Positions 14,376 to 21,485 of a stretch of DNA of 35,926 bases are shown here, piece by piece. Position 1 is the first letter of the stretch, and every line of letters starts with the position of its first letter. Position numbers and translations under genes: made by a program. The stretch spans positions 1 to 35,926 of the forward strand of contig JAQIBG010000491.1 in the NCBI GenBank assembly GCA_027859175.1, written 5' to 3'. The notes beneath the pieces are model-generated. The model ran no database searches, had not been told where the DNA came from, and saw only the letters and a program-made list of their open reading frames with translations. Source of the stretch: Planctomycetota bacterium. Its GTDB lineage: Bacteria > Planctomycetota > UBA11346.

Positions 14376-15223
14376 GCGCGCCCGGCAATCACCGGGTTGA
14401 CCACGGCACCCAAACCCGTCACCGCGCACCGCACCGTGTCGCCAACCCGCAAGAAGCGCCGCGGCTCGCGATAGCACCCAACTCCACTCGGCGTGCCGGT
14501 GGAAATCAGATCGCCTGGCTCGAGCGTCATGTAGCGACTCAGGTATGCGATCAAGTGCGGAAGGTCGTGAATCAAATCATCAGCGGTGGCGTCTTGCAGG
14601 TGCTCATCGCCGATATCGGTGGTCAGTCGCAGGGCGCGATAGTCACCCACTTCATCGGTGGTGACCAGGGCCGGGCCGCACGGGAAGAAGGTGTCGCAAC
14701 TCTTGGCGCGGAACCACTGACCATCGCCCTTCTGCCAGCGGCGAGCCGATACATCGTTAGCCACCATATAGCCGGCCACGTACTGCATCGCATCCTCGAG
14801 GGCAACATGACGCGCGCGCTGCCCGACCACCGCCACCAGTTCGACTTCGTAATCGATGCTGTCAGGATCATCGGCCGGCAACTCGATCGCATCGGCACAC
14901 CCAACCATTGCGGTCGTCGCCTTGGCAAACAGCAGCGGTTCGGTTGGCCAGGCCAGATCCTGCTCGTCAGCGTGGGCCTTGTAGTTCAGGCCGACACAGA
15001 TGATTTTGCCTGCGTCTGGCACTGGCGGACCCAGCCGCACCGTATCCAGCGCCACGCCGGCCGCCGGATCGATCGTAGCAGCAGCGATGGCAGACAACTG
15101 ATCACCGGCGAGCAAGTCGCGCACGCTCCCAGGAAAACCGCACGCGGCCAAAGCCACCACGCGATCATCACAAACAATCCCAGCGCACTCCTGCCCAGGC
15201 TCACCAAAACTAACTAACCTCAT
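14372..15223 (-). CDS. Fumarylacetoacetate hydrolase (FAH) family protein
   Basis: ATG 15223 is preferred: it overlaps the upstream stop as ATGA and yields the typical FAH-family opening MRLVSFG. The product is 283 residues. It has GLNYKAHADEQ, the metal ligands in IDYEVELVAVVG, VANDVSARRWQ, FRAKSCDTFFPCGPAL and STGTPSGVG, so a Mg/Mn-binding active site is expected. Family members cleave C-C bonds of acylpyruvates, decarboxylate oxaloacetate or isomerise and hydrate aromatic-degradation intermediates. No aromatic-pathway genes are nearby, so the substrate is open; acylpyruvase or oxaloacetate decarboxylase is the likeliest general role. It is embedded in an operon with envelope proteins of unknown function. 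Confidence 0.9.
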   Translation of the reverse strand: MRLVSFGEPGQECAGIVCDDRVVALAACGFPGSVRDLLAGDQLSAIAAATIDPAAGVALDTVRLGPPVPDAGKIICVGLNYKAHADEQDLAWPTEPLLFAKATTAMVGCADAIELPADDPDSIDYEVELVAVVGQRARHVALEDAMQYVAGYMVANDVSARRWQKGDGQWFRAKSCDTFFPCGPALVTTDEVGDYRALRLTTDIGDEHLQDATADDLIHDLPHLIAYLSRYMTLEPGDLISTGTPSGVGCYREPRRFLRVGDTVRCAVTGLGAVVNPVIAGRA

Positions 15224-15789
15224 TGCCATGCTCCCCATTCGCTATCGTTATCGCCTGCGCCCTGCTGCCTTGCTTCGCTGTCGCTGTTGCTGAACACCCA
15301 CCCGGCACGAGCTCGATGCTGCGCACGATTGAGTTCCAACACGTTCAAGCCGGCATCGAGCACGTACCAGGTTTCGGCCACGGCGGCGCCAGCGGTTTCG
15401 CCCTTGGCGCCGAATTCCTCACCCGCGGCAACGGCCCGATTGGGCTTGTCGCTGGCCATTACGATGTGGGCTGTGCCGCCATCGGTCGGCGGCCGATAGC
15501 GATAAAAAACATCGGTGCCGGGCACGTGGTTGGCATTAAAGCGCAGCCGCTGGTCATCACCAAGCTTCTTGGAGAACCCGCGCAAGTCGATGACGTTGCT
15601 CGGCCACTTACCCTGATGGGCATCACGATAGGCCTTGAGCACCCGTGCGTGATCTTCCAGCAGCACCTGCGCCGTACGGCGCTGAACCGAGGGCCGGTCC
15701 TGAGCGTCTTCCATCGCCATGTACACAGCAGCCAAGCCGCCGGTCATGACCAACGCGATGACGATGATAATCCATTGTGCACGAGTCAC
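15220..15789 (-). CDS. Single-pass membrane protein, pseudopilin-like outline
   Basis: GTG 15789 has a strong AGGGGG eight bases upstream, overlapping the stop of the previous gene. The 189-residue protein starts MTRAQWIIIVIALVMTGGLAAVY, an N-terminal membrane anchor, then a helix-rich segment (VQRRTAQVLLEDHARVLKAY) and a phrase, GKWPSNVIDLRGF, reminiscent of periplasmic domains in type II secretion pseudopilins. The prepilin-peptidase motif is absent, so it is not called a pseudopilin. A small beta domain (VFYRYRPPTDGG, TWYVLDAGLNVLEL) follows. It is coupled to the FAH-family gene downstream. Function unknown. Confidence 0.7.
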   Translation of the reverse strand: MTRAQWIIIVIALVMTGGLAAVYMAMEDAQDRPSVQRRTAQVLLEDHARVLKAYRDAHQGKWPSNVIDLRGFSKKLGDDQRLRFNANHVPGTDVFYRYRPPTDGGTAHIVMASDKPNRAVAAGEEFGAKGETAGAAVAETWYVLDAGLNVLELNRAQHRARAGWVFSNSDSEARQQGAGDNDSEWGAWQ

Positions 15790-15800
15790 GGTAGATCCCC

Positions 15801-16562
15801 CTAACCAGAGAGACGTGGCGTGGCGCGTCCGGTTTCATCATCGAGTGGGCATTCCTCGTCGATGAGCGGCTTGAGCTGCCATTCGCCACCCTTGAGGGTG
15901 AGGCGCACGCCGCGCTGCAAGGTCGACAGGCGCTCCAGCTCTTCGTGCTCAAGCGGGCTCAGGGCATGAATACCAGCCCACAGATCCACCGTTGAACGCC
16001 AGCCTGTCATCACCAAATCGGCGTTGCGTGACCAGCCGTGTTCGAACAAGCCCGAGCGCAGGGCCTTTGCGGCAGCCGGAGCCAAGCCGCATTCGCGCCA
16101 ATCGACGGTCAAGGGGCGCGCACACAAGAACCAGCATAAGAGCTGGTCTATCGCGGCCTCGTTTAGGCCGCCAAAAAACACGTTCTCGTTATCGACGATC
16201 TGCATCCACGGGCGGTTGCCAGATTCGGTCCAGGCCTGCAAGGAGCGGTCACTCGGTGGGGTGCCATTGGCTTGGACTGCCGAACCGAAGGTCAAGGACC
16301 CACTGACGACCCCCTCTGTGTTCGCAACTCGTTGCTCCACAAAGAGTTCTGCCAGAACCACCCACACCGGCTCACGGGCCTCAATGCCTTCAAGCTGCGG
16401 TTGCTCGCCGTCGCAATGCAGCCAGCCGGTATACAGGCCAAGGGCCTCGGCGACGCGAAATGCAGTATGCGTGCTCATATGCGTCATTCCGACCACCGCC
16501 GAACCGCTGCGGCGGTGCGGCGCATAGCCGATCATATTCATGGACCAGTCGAGCAAAGGCAT
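15801..16562 (-). CDS. Hypothetical protein
   Basis: The ORF extends to 16685, but its first ~40 residues are Arg/Pro/Ser-rich and look non-coding, so ATG 16562 (MPLLDWSMNMIGYAP) is proposed. A further ATG at 16541 (MNMIGYAP) is possible. The 253-residue product has no membrane segments. It contains a long Trp-rich middle (QAWTESGNRPWMQI, LLCWFLCARPLTVDW) and a C-terminus with LKGGEWQLKPLIDEECPL. No family was recognised. It is the first gene of the minus-strand operon running to the lipoprotein at 12963, separated from the pseudopilin-like gene by 11 bases. Confidence 0.6.
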   Translation of the reverse strand: MPLLDWSMNMIGYAPHRRSGSAVVGMTHMSTHTAFRVAEALGLYTGWLHCDGEQPQLEGIEAREPVWVVLAELFVEQRVANTEGVVSGSLTFGSAVQANGTPPSDRSLQAWTESGNRPWMQIVDNENVFFGGLNEAAIDQLLCWFLCARPLTVDWRECGLAPAAAKALRSGLFEHGWSRNADLVMTGWRSTVDLWAGIHALSPLEHEELERLSTLQRGVRLTLKGGEWQLKPLIDEECPLDDETGRATPRLSG

Positions 16563-16707
16563 GGGACGCGTCGATCTCCGAAGGCCGCATGCTAGACCCC
16601 CTGGACAAGGCAACAAGGGCCGGGCTCGTGACCCGGACGCCCCGTACCCGTGGCGCGAGCGCATCCTACAGGCCGTTGGGCTCAACTAGGCCCCGACTGC
16701 GCCCCAA

Positions 16708-17928
16708 CTAGGCGAGAGCCCGGCGCCGATACCGCAACTCATACAGATCGTGGCTGACGGTCAGCAGCACCAAGCCCATCGCCATGGCCGACGCCAGCGG
16801 CCGGCCGGCTGCCCCCATGCTGACCAAGATAGCCACCACCAGCACCCCGCTCGCTCCAGGCGGCACCATACGCCGCTCCGGGCGCTGGCTCAGCGTGGCT
16901 GTGGTTGGCGACAGCGCCCCACGGAACACCCAGCGCGCCACCACGGCAAAACCAACCAAGACCCACACCACCGGGTCGGCGTTCAGCGTACCGAGAATCA
17001 GGCCCGCCAGGAGCCCGGTTCCCACGCTTACCGGCTGCTCCATGCCTTCGAGAGCCCGCTCGATGATGCTGATGCGCCCCTGGGGCACGTTCACGAACAC
17101 CGCGCCGATCAACAGGCCCGAAAACAAGGGCGCCGAGCCGAGCACCAAGCCCGTGCCACCGGCTACACCCAGCACCGCCAGCAAGAACAGATAGGCCTCT
17201 TCGCGGTTACGGGCGCGTTGGGCCAGCCAACCCAACACCAAGCCCATCCCCATCGGTACCAGCACCTCAAGAATCGGATTACACCACAGCGGCATAGTCA
17301 GCTGGGTGGCGCCCAAGCTGTTCTGAGCAAAGCCTGGCACGGCAATGGCCAAACCGCTCGAGCGGCCCAAGGGCAAAGACATCGCCGCGCCCGCCAGCAA
17401 GATCGCAATCAGATTCCACCAGCCCGCTGGTGCAACGTGGCCCAGCACCACATCACGATGGTTGACGTCAAACGAGCTCGCGCTGAAAGGCGGGCGCTGA
17501 CTCGTGGCCACCACCAAGGCGCCGATCGCGCCCGACCACGCCACACCGTTCACCCAGCCCAGATCAGTCAAAAACACCAGGCCCAGCAAACTCGGCACCG
17601 CCGCGAGGTGGAACAGAGCCAGGGCGGCCATCGAATGGCGCCGTAAAAAAGGCCAACCAGCGCGCCGCAGAAAGCCGCCGCGTAATTGGGTTCCGAGCAA
17701 TACGCCGGCGGTGGCCGTGGCCAGAGCCAAGATCGTGTCTAAGCTCTCACGCAGGGCCTCTGACAGCCACGGCCCCACTACCATCCCAATAACCAAGGGC
17801 AGCAAGCCGGTGTTGATCCAGGGATGCCAGAAACGGCGTTCGGTTTGCCGCGTGATGTGAGGCAGGCCGAGAGCCAGCAGGCCGCCTAACAGCAATAGGA
17901 CGATCAAGTCGACCCCGGAGCTCTTCAC
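16708..17928 (-). CDS. Multi-spanning membrane protein, CPA-type cation/proton antiporter-like
   Basis: GTG 17928 follows a GGAG seven bases upstream and starts immediately after the stop of the regulator gene, so the two are coupled. The 406-residue protein has about 11-12 hydrophobic segments. Early features, WINTGLLPLVIGMVVGP and TATAGVLLGTQLRGGF, resemble the inlet helices of CPA2/Kef-type Na+(K+)/H+ antiporters. In the region where CPA2 proteins carry an essential Asp, this one reads APAGWWNLIAILL, so the canonical acidic residue is not evident. It may be a divergent antiporter, an electroneutral variant, or a sensor-like relative. The partner EIIA/PII-like protein supports regulated ion transport. 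Confidence 0.65.
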   Translation of the reverse strand: MKSSGVDLIVLLLLGGLLALGLPHITRQTERRFWHPWINTGLLPLVIGMVVGPWLSEALRESLDTILALATATAGVLLGTQLRGGFLRRAGWPFLRRHSMAALALFHLAAVPSLLGLVFLTDLGWVNGVAWSGAIGALVVATSQRPPFSASSFDVNHRDVVLGHVAPAGWWNLIAILLAGAAMSLPLGRSSGLAIAVPGFAQNSLGATQLTMPLWCNPILEVLVPMGMGLVLGWLAQRARNREEAYLFLLAVLGVAGGTGLVLGSAPLFSGLLIGAVFVNVPQGRISIIERALEGMEQPVSVGTGLLAGLILGTLNADPVVWVLVGFAVVARWVFRGALSPTTATLSQRPERRMVPPGASGVLVVAILVSMGAAGRPLASAMAMGLVLLTVSHDLYELRYRRRALA

Positions 17929-18753
17929 CTAGAGCTCCAGGGAGTGGCCCTTATCGAGACCAATCGCTGCCGGTACATCGAGGGCGAAGGCGATGCCAGA
18001 ACCAGGCGCAGTCATGCCACCAGCGGCGATCCGAATCAGGTCTAACACTTCGGCGGTGCGGTCGGCCGGCACCACCGTGAGCAAGACCTGGGAATGGCCG
18101 ACGGCCTTGAACGCGCTGCGGAAACCGGCGAACAAGCTCATGTGGGCCGCCAGATGCTCGGCCATGCCACGCGCCTCCAGCACGGTGGCGCCACGCACGT
18201 CGTGGTCCACAAACAGCGCTAGCAAATGGTCAACAAATTCGACTTCTTTGAGAATCGCCACGATCAGGCGGTGCTCGGCCGTGGTGCCCACGGCGGGCTG
18301 CTCCACAACCGGCAAGCGTTTGCTGTGATGATGGTGCGGGCTCTGGTCTGACACCATGGTGTCGAGACTCTTGAGCAGCAACTCCGGATCGGTGGCCTCG
18401 CGCAGGTCGGCCCGGCACTTCTCGTCATGCAGCCCAGCCGCCAAGTGCGCCATCCAGCCGAGATGCAGCGAGGGATCACCAGCCGGGATCAACACCACCA
18501 ACCACAGCCAGGTCTCATCTTCGCTGCCAACGTTCTGGGCCTTCCAGGCACCCAGGGTTGGCTGGTCAACGCCATGATGGCGCAGATGGGCCAATTGGAC
18601 CCCGTGCCCGAGTGAGACCACGCGGTCTTCCAGGAGTTCGCATTCGGGCGCGGTCATGCTTGCCGATAGGGCCTCGGCCATCGCGGTTGCCCAGCGTCCG
18701 GGCAGATGCTCGGCCTCAACGATGCGAACGGTGTCGGGTCTGATGCGCGTCAC
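17929..18753 (-). CDS. PTS EIIA-like + PII-like regulatory fusion protein
   Basis: The 274-residue protein has two regulatory-looking domains. Residues ~25-135 resemble fructose-type PTS EIIA: LGHGVQLAHLRHHGVDQPTLG aligns with the phospho-histidine loop (AIPHAR...P in classic EIIA) and keeps the histidine at about 56, and LAAGLHDEKCRADLREATDPELLL fits the C-terminal helices. A His-rich linker (HHHHS, 140-144) precedes residues ~160-268, which read like a PII/CutA-type ferredoxin fold: VRGATVLEARGM, LFAGFRSAF and PGSGIAFALDV. The GTG start at 18753 has no clear ribosome-binding site, so the N-terminus is uncertain. It is directly coupled to the antiporter-like gene and probably gates it in response to phosphorylation or nucleotide binding. 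Confidence 0.7.
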   Translation of the reverse strand: MTRIRPDTVRIVEAEHLPGRWATAMAEALSASMTAPECELLEDRVVSLGHGVQLAHLRHHGVDQPTLGAWKAQNVGSEDETWLWLVVLIPAGDPSLHLGWMAHLAAGLHDEKCRADLREATDPELLLKSLDTMVSDQSPHHHHSKRLPVVEQPAVGTTAEHRLIVAILKEVEFVDHLLALFVDHDVRGATVLEARGMAEHLAAHMSLFAGFRSAFKAVGHSQVLLTVVPADRTAEVLDLIRIAAGGMTAPGSGIAFALDVPAAIGLDKGHSLEL

Positions 18754-18831
18754 GGCGGCAGGTTACGTCATCGCTCCAACTCGCAAGGTCGCAGCCGGCG
18801 GCTCTCACCCCGGCGCGCCGTCAGCGCCCGC

Positions 18832-19425
18832 TCACTGGCCCAGCGCGAACAGGATCAAGGCCTGGATCAGGCCGATGAGCAGGCCCAAAATAGCCCCCCA
18901 CCACTCAATCGCCCGAAACTCGGTGCGCGCCACCTTATGCACCACGCGCTCCAGATCTTCGAGATCCAAGCCGGCAACCTTGGCTTCAACGATAGCCGCA
19001 ATGTCAACGTGATCGGCCGCGGCCTTGGCAACGCCGGACATGATGTCGGCGCGATGAGCTGTGATCTCGCGCAGCACCGCATCGCGCAGGCCGCTCAAGC
19101 GATCTGGCGTGATCATCGAGCCGATCAATGGGATCGACTGCAAATCGCCAACCTTCTTAGCAATGACCTTGTCGAGGATTGGCGCCACATGGGGCTCCAG
19201 ATCGAGATTCTGCAAGGGCTCGAGCAGGGTCTCGATGCGGATCAAGTCTTCAGACACCACCGTACCGATGGTGGCCGCCAACTCGGCCTGACGCCGCGGT
19301 AGCAGGCCCTGCATCCCCAGCTTGCGCTGACGCGGATGAAACAACATGCGGATCGCGACCCAATTGGTCGCATATCCGATCAGAGCACCCACGACGGGTA
19401 ACAGAATCCACGGTAGCCACGGCAT
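18832..19425 (-). CDS. DUF445 family membrane protein
   Basis: The 197-residue product opens with a membrane helix containing GALIGYATNWVAIRMLFHPR, the diagnostic start of DUF445 (YheB-like) proteins, followed by GLLPRRQAELAATIG. A long amphipathic helical region in the middle suits the elongated DUF445 stalk, and a C-terminal hydrophobic helix (GAILGLLIGLIQALILFAL) re-enters the membrane. This is shorter than many family members (about 380-420 residues) but complete at both ends. DUF445 proteins are envelope proteins without an agreed function. It starts at ATG 19425 with its own 5' region, and is 78 bases upstream of the EIIA/PII gene on the same strand. Confidence 0.88.
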   Translation of the reverse strand: MPWLPWILLPVVGALIGYATNWVAIRMLFHPRQRKLGMQGLLPRRQAELAATIGTVVSEDLIRIETLLEPLQNLDLEPHVAPILDKVIAKKVGDLQSIPLIGSMITPDRLSGLRDAVLREITAHRADIMSGVAKAAADHVDIAAIVEAKVAGLDLEDLERVVHKVARTEFRAIEWWGAILGLLIGLIQALILFALGQ

Positions 19426-19553
19426 GGAGCGGGATGCTAGCCACCGTGGGCGCGCTGCAAGGCCGGCCAGTCACTGGGTTGGCCGGGTGCCGGGGCGCTG
19501 GGGCTTGCCTCCACCGGCCTCTCCAGGCACCGTCTGCGCCAGGAGATACGCGC

Positions 19554-20000
19554 ATGCGCCTTGCTCTGCTTATTCCAGCTCTGGCCCTGCTGTTCGCCGG
19601 CTGTGGTTCGTCGCGCAGTGATGACATCATCATCGCCGATGATGCCCCGGAGGCGGCGAGCGCCGGCACCACCGATGAGCAGGCCTCCGTGGCCGCTAAC
19701 GAGGCACCGGCGGCAGACCCCGCCAAACCAGCTCGCCCCGACGTGGTCGATAGCAGTGGCGTGACCGTGCCGAGCCGCATCGCGATCAGCATCATCCCCG
19801 GCATCGGTTATCAGATCGAGGGCAAGAACGCCAATTTGGCCGAAATCGACGAACTGCTACGCCTGATGGCCAAGCACAACCGCTACAGCGACATTCAGAT
19901 TCGCGCCAAGAGCCGCGGCACCGCCACCCTGGTGCAACCCCTGCTCGATCTCACTGAGAAGCACGATCTGGTGAACGTGAGCCTGCACACCGGGCGCTGA
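19554..20000 (+). CDS. Lipoprotein with ExbD/TolR-like C-terminal domain
   Basis: The ORF-track start at 19179 lies antisense to the DUF445 gene; the true start is ATG 19554, seven bases after AGGAGA. The 148-residue protein has a classical lipoprotein signal, MRLALLIPALALLFAGC, an Asp/Ala/Glu-rich linker, then a ~70-residue domain. That domain reads AISIIPGIGYQIEGKNANLAEIDELLRLMAKHN, then IQIRAKSRGTATLVQPLLDLTEKHDLVNVSL. The strand-helix-strand order, with a final segment where a helix precedes a V.V.L strand, matches the periplasmic domain of ExbD/TolR proteins, here attached to a lipid anchor instead of a membrane helix. No ExbB partner is nearby. It lies 51 bases upstream of dapB. Confidence 0.75.
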   Translation: MRLALLIPALALLFAGCGSSRSDDIIIADDAPEAASAGTTDEQASVAANEAPAADPAKPARPDVVDSSGVTVPSRIAISIIPGIGYQIEGKNANLAEIDELLRLMAKHNRYSDIQIRAKSRGTATLVQPLLDLTEKHDLVNVSLHTGR

Positions 20001-20051
20001 CAAGCGGGCCCCGCGCCTTGCCAATGCGCGAGGCGCGCTAGCGTGCCGCCC

Positions 20052-20828
20052 ATGACCACCGCCATCATTATGCACGGCGCCGCCGGGCGCATGGGCCAAC
20101 GCATTCTCAGCTTGGCCGCCGACAACAACGATTTCAGCATCAGTGCCGGCGTTGACCTGAAACCAGGCACGCTGCGCGCGCTTGGCGTTCCTAGCGATGC
20201 GCCACTGGTGCAGGCCCTGCCAGCCAAGGCCGGCAGCGTGGTCATCGACTTCAGCCACGCCACGGTCACGCCTGGCGTGATTGCCCACTGTGCCGAGCAC
20301 GGCATGCCGCTGGTGATTGGCACCACCGGGGTCAGCCCCGACGAGCAGGCCGCGCTGATCGAGCAGGCCGCCAGCGCCATCCCAATCATCTGGGCGCCCA
20401 ACATGGCAATTGGCGTTAACGTGGTGTTTGAGATCGCAGCACGCATCGCCAAAACCCTCGGCCTCGACTACGACATCGAAATCGTAGAGGCCCACCATCA
20501 CCACAAGGTGGACGCCCCCTCCGGCACCGCCTATGGGATGTCTGATGCGATCTGCGAAGCCACCGGCCGCACCCGCAGCGATCTGGTCCACGGCCGCGAG
20601 GGCCACACCGGGGCCCGCACCCGTGGCGAGATCGGCATGCACGCCCTGCGCATGGGCGATGTGGTTGGTGACCATACCGCCTACTTCGTGGGTGGCGGCG
20701 AGCGCATCACGCTCGGCCATATGGCCCACACGCGCGACATCTTCGCCAATGGTGCCCTGCGCGCTGCGGCCTACCTAGCCACTCAGCAGCCGGGTCGCTA
20801 CACCATGAAAGACGTGCTCGGCCTATGA
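20052..20828 (+). CDS. dapB: 4-hydroxy-tetrahydrodipicolinate reductase
   Basis: DapB reduces hydroxy-tetrahydrodipicolinate with NAD(P)H in the diaminopimelate/lysine pathway that also supplies peptidoglycan cross-links. ATG 20052 is preferred to GTG 20043. The 258-residue protein has the nucleotide-binding motif HGAAGRMGQ, VIGTTGVSPDEQ, APNMAIGVNVVF and the substrate-binding signature EAHHHHKVDAPSGTA. The C-terminal domain includes RGEIGMHALRMGDVVGDH, as in the family. Length is normal. Its stop overlaps the HAD gene by ATGA. With asd, it shows that this organism makes DAP, compatible with a peptidoglycan wall. Confidence 0.97.
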   Translation: MTTAIIMHGAAGRMGQRILSLAADNNDFSISAGVDLKPGTLRALGVPSDAPLVQALPAKAGSVVIDFSHATVTPGVIAHCAEHGMPLVIGTTGVSPDEQAALIEQAASAIPIIWAPNMAIGVNVVFEIAARIAKTLGLDYDIEIVEAHHHHKVDAPSGTAYGMSDAICEATGRTRSDLVHGREGHTGARTRGEIGMHALRMGDVVGDHTAYFVGGGERITLGHMAHTRDIFANGALRAAAYLATQQPGRYTMKDVLGL

Positions 20829-21484
20829 GCGCGCCGCGTGCGGTCAGCTTCGACGTTCACGGCACTCTGATCCTACCCACGCCCTCGATTGGCGCGCTGT
20901 ACGCAGCTGCTGCCGCCGAGCAGGGGCTGAGCGTGCCGGCCGATGAAGTCGAAGCGGCTTTTGGGCCGGCCTTCAAGGCGGTGCGCAGCACCTGGGACGT
21001 GCCCTACGGCCGCAATGAAGCCGACGCGCGCCGGTTCTGGCACCAGGTCATCAATCGCACCTTCACGGGGCAGGCCTCGCCAGCCCTGTGCGATGCCCTG
21101 TTTGACAGCCTTGGCCACGGCCAAGCGTGGCGGGTGCTACCCGGCGCCCACCAGGCCCTGGCGCTGGTGCGGGCCGCCGGCCTGCCGGTGTACGCCTGCA
21201 CCAATTTCGACGGCCGCGTGCATCAGATTCTGGCCGACCTCGATTTGCACCTCGATGTGGTGTTCACCTCGGCCCATTACGGCGCTGCCAAGCCTGACCC
21301 GGCCATTCTGCTCGCGGCCTGCGCCGCCGCCGCGTGCGAGCCCAGCGAGTTACTCCACGTGGGCGATCACCCGCACGAAGACGCCGGCGCGTGCAGCGCT
21401 TGCGGTGCGCGCTTTTTTGCAGTGGAACGCGGCGCGGGGATCAACCCCGCACGGCTACAAGCCGCTCTCGCACAGTCGAACTGA
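20825..21484 (+). CDS. HAD superfamily hydrolase with altered motif I
   Basis: The 219-residue protein is a HAD subfamily IA member with a helical cap. The nucleophile aspartate is in FDVHGTLI, motif II is ACTNFDG, motif III is the lysine of AAKPDPAIL and motif IV is VGDHPHEDAGA. The usual second aspartate of DxD is histidine here (DVH). HDHD3/REG-2-type relatives also vary at this position, so activity may be reduced or may act on an unusual phosphate substrate. It is translationally coupled to dapB. The C-terminal stop is one base from the end of the convergent proS gene. Confidence 0.88.
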   Translation: MSAPRAVSFDVHGTLILPTPSIGALYAAAAAEQGLSVPADEVEAAFGPAFKAVRSTWDVPYGRNEADARRFWHQVINRTFTGQASPALCDALFDSLGHGQAWRVLPGAHQALALVRAAGLPVYACTNFDGRVHQILADLDLHLDVVFTSAHYGAAKPDPAILLAACAAAACEPSELLHVGDHPHEDAGACSACGARFFAVERGAGINPARLQAALAQSN

Positions 21485-21485
21485 C

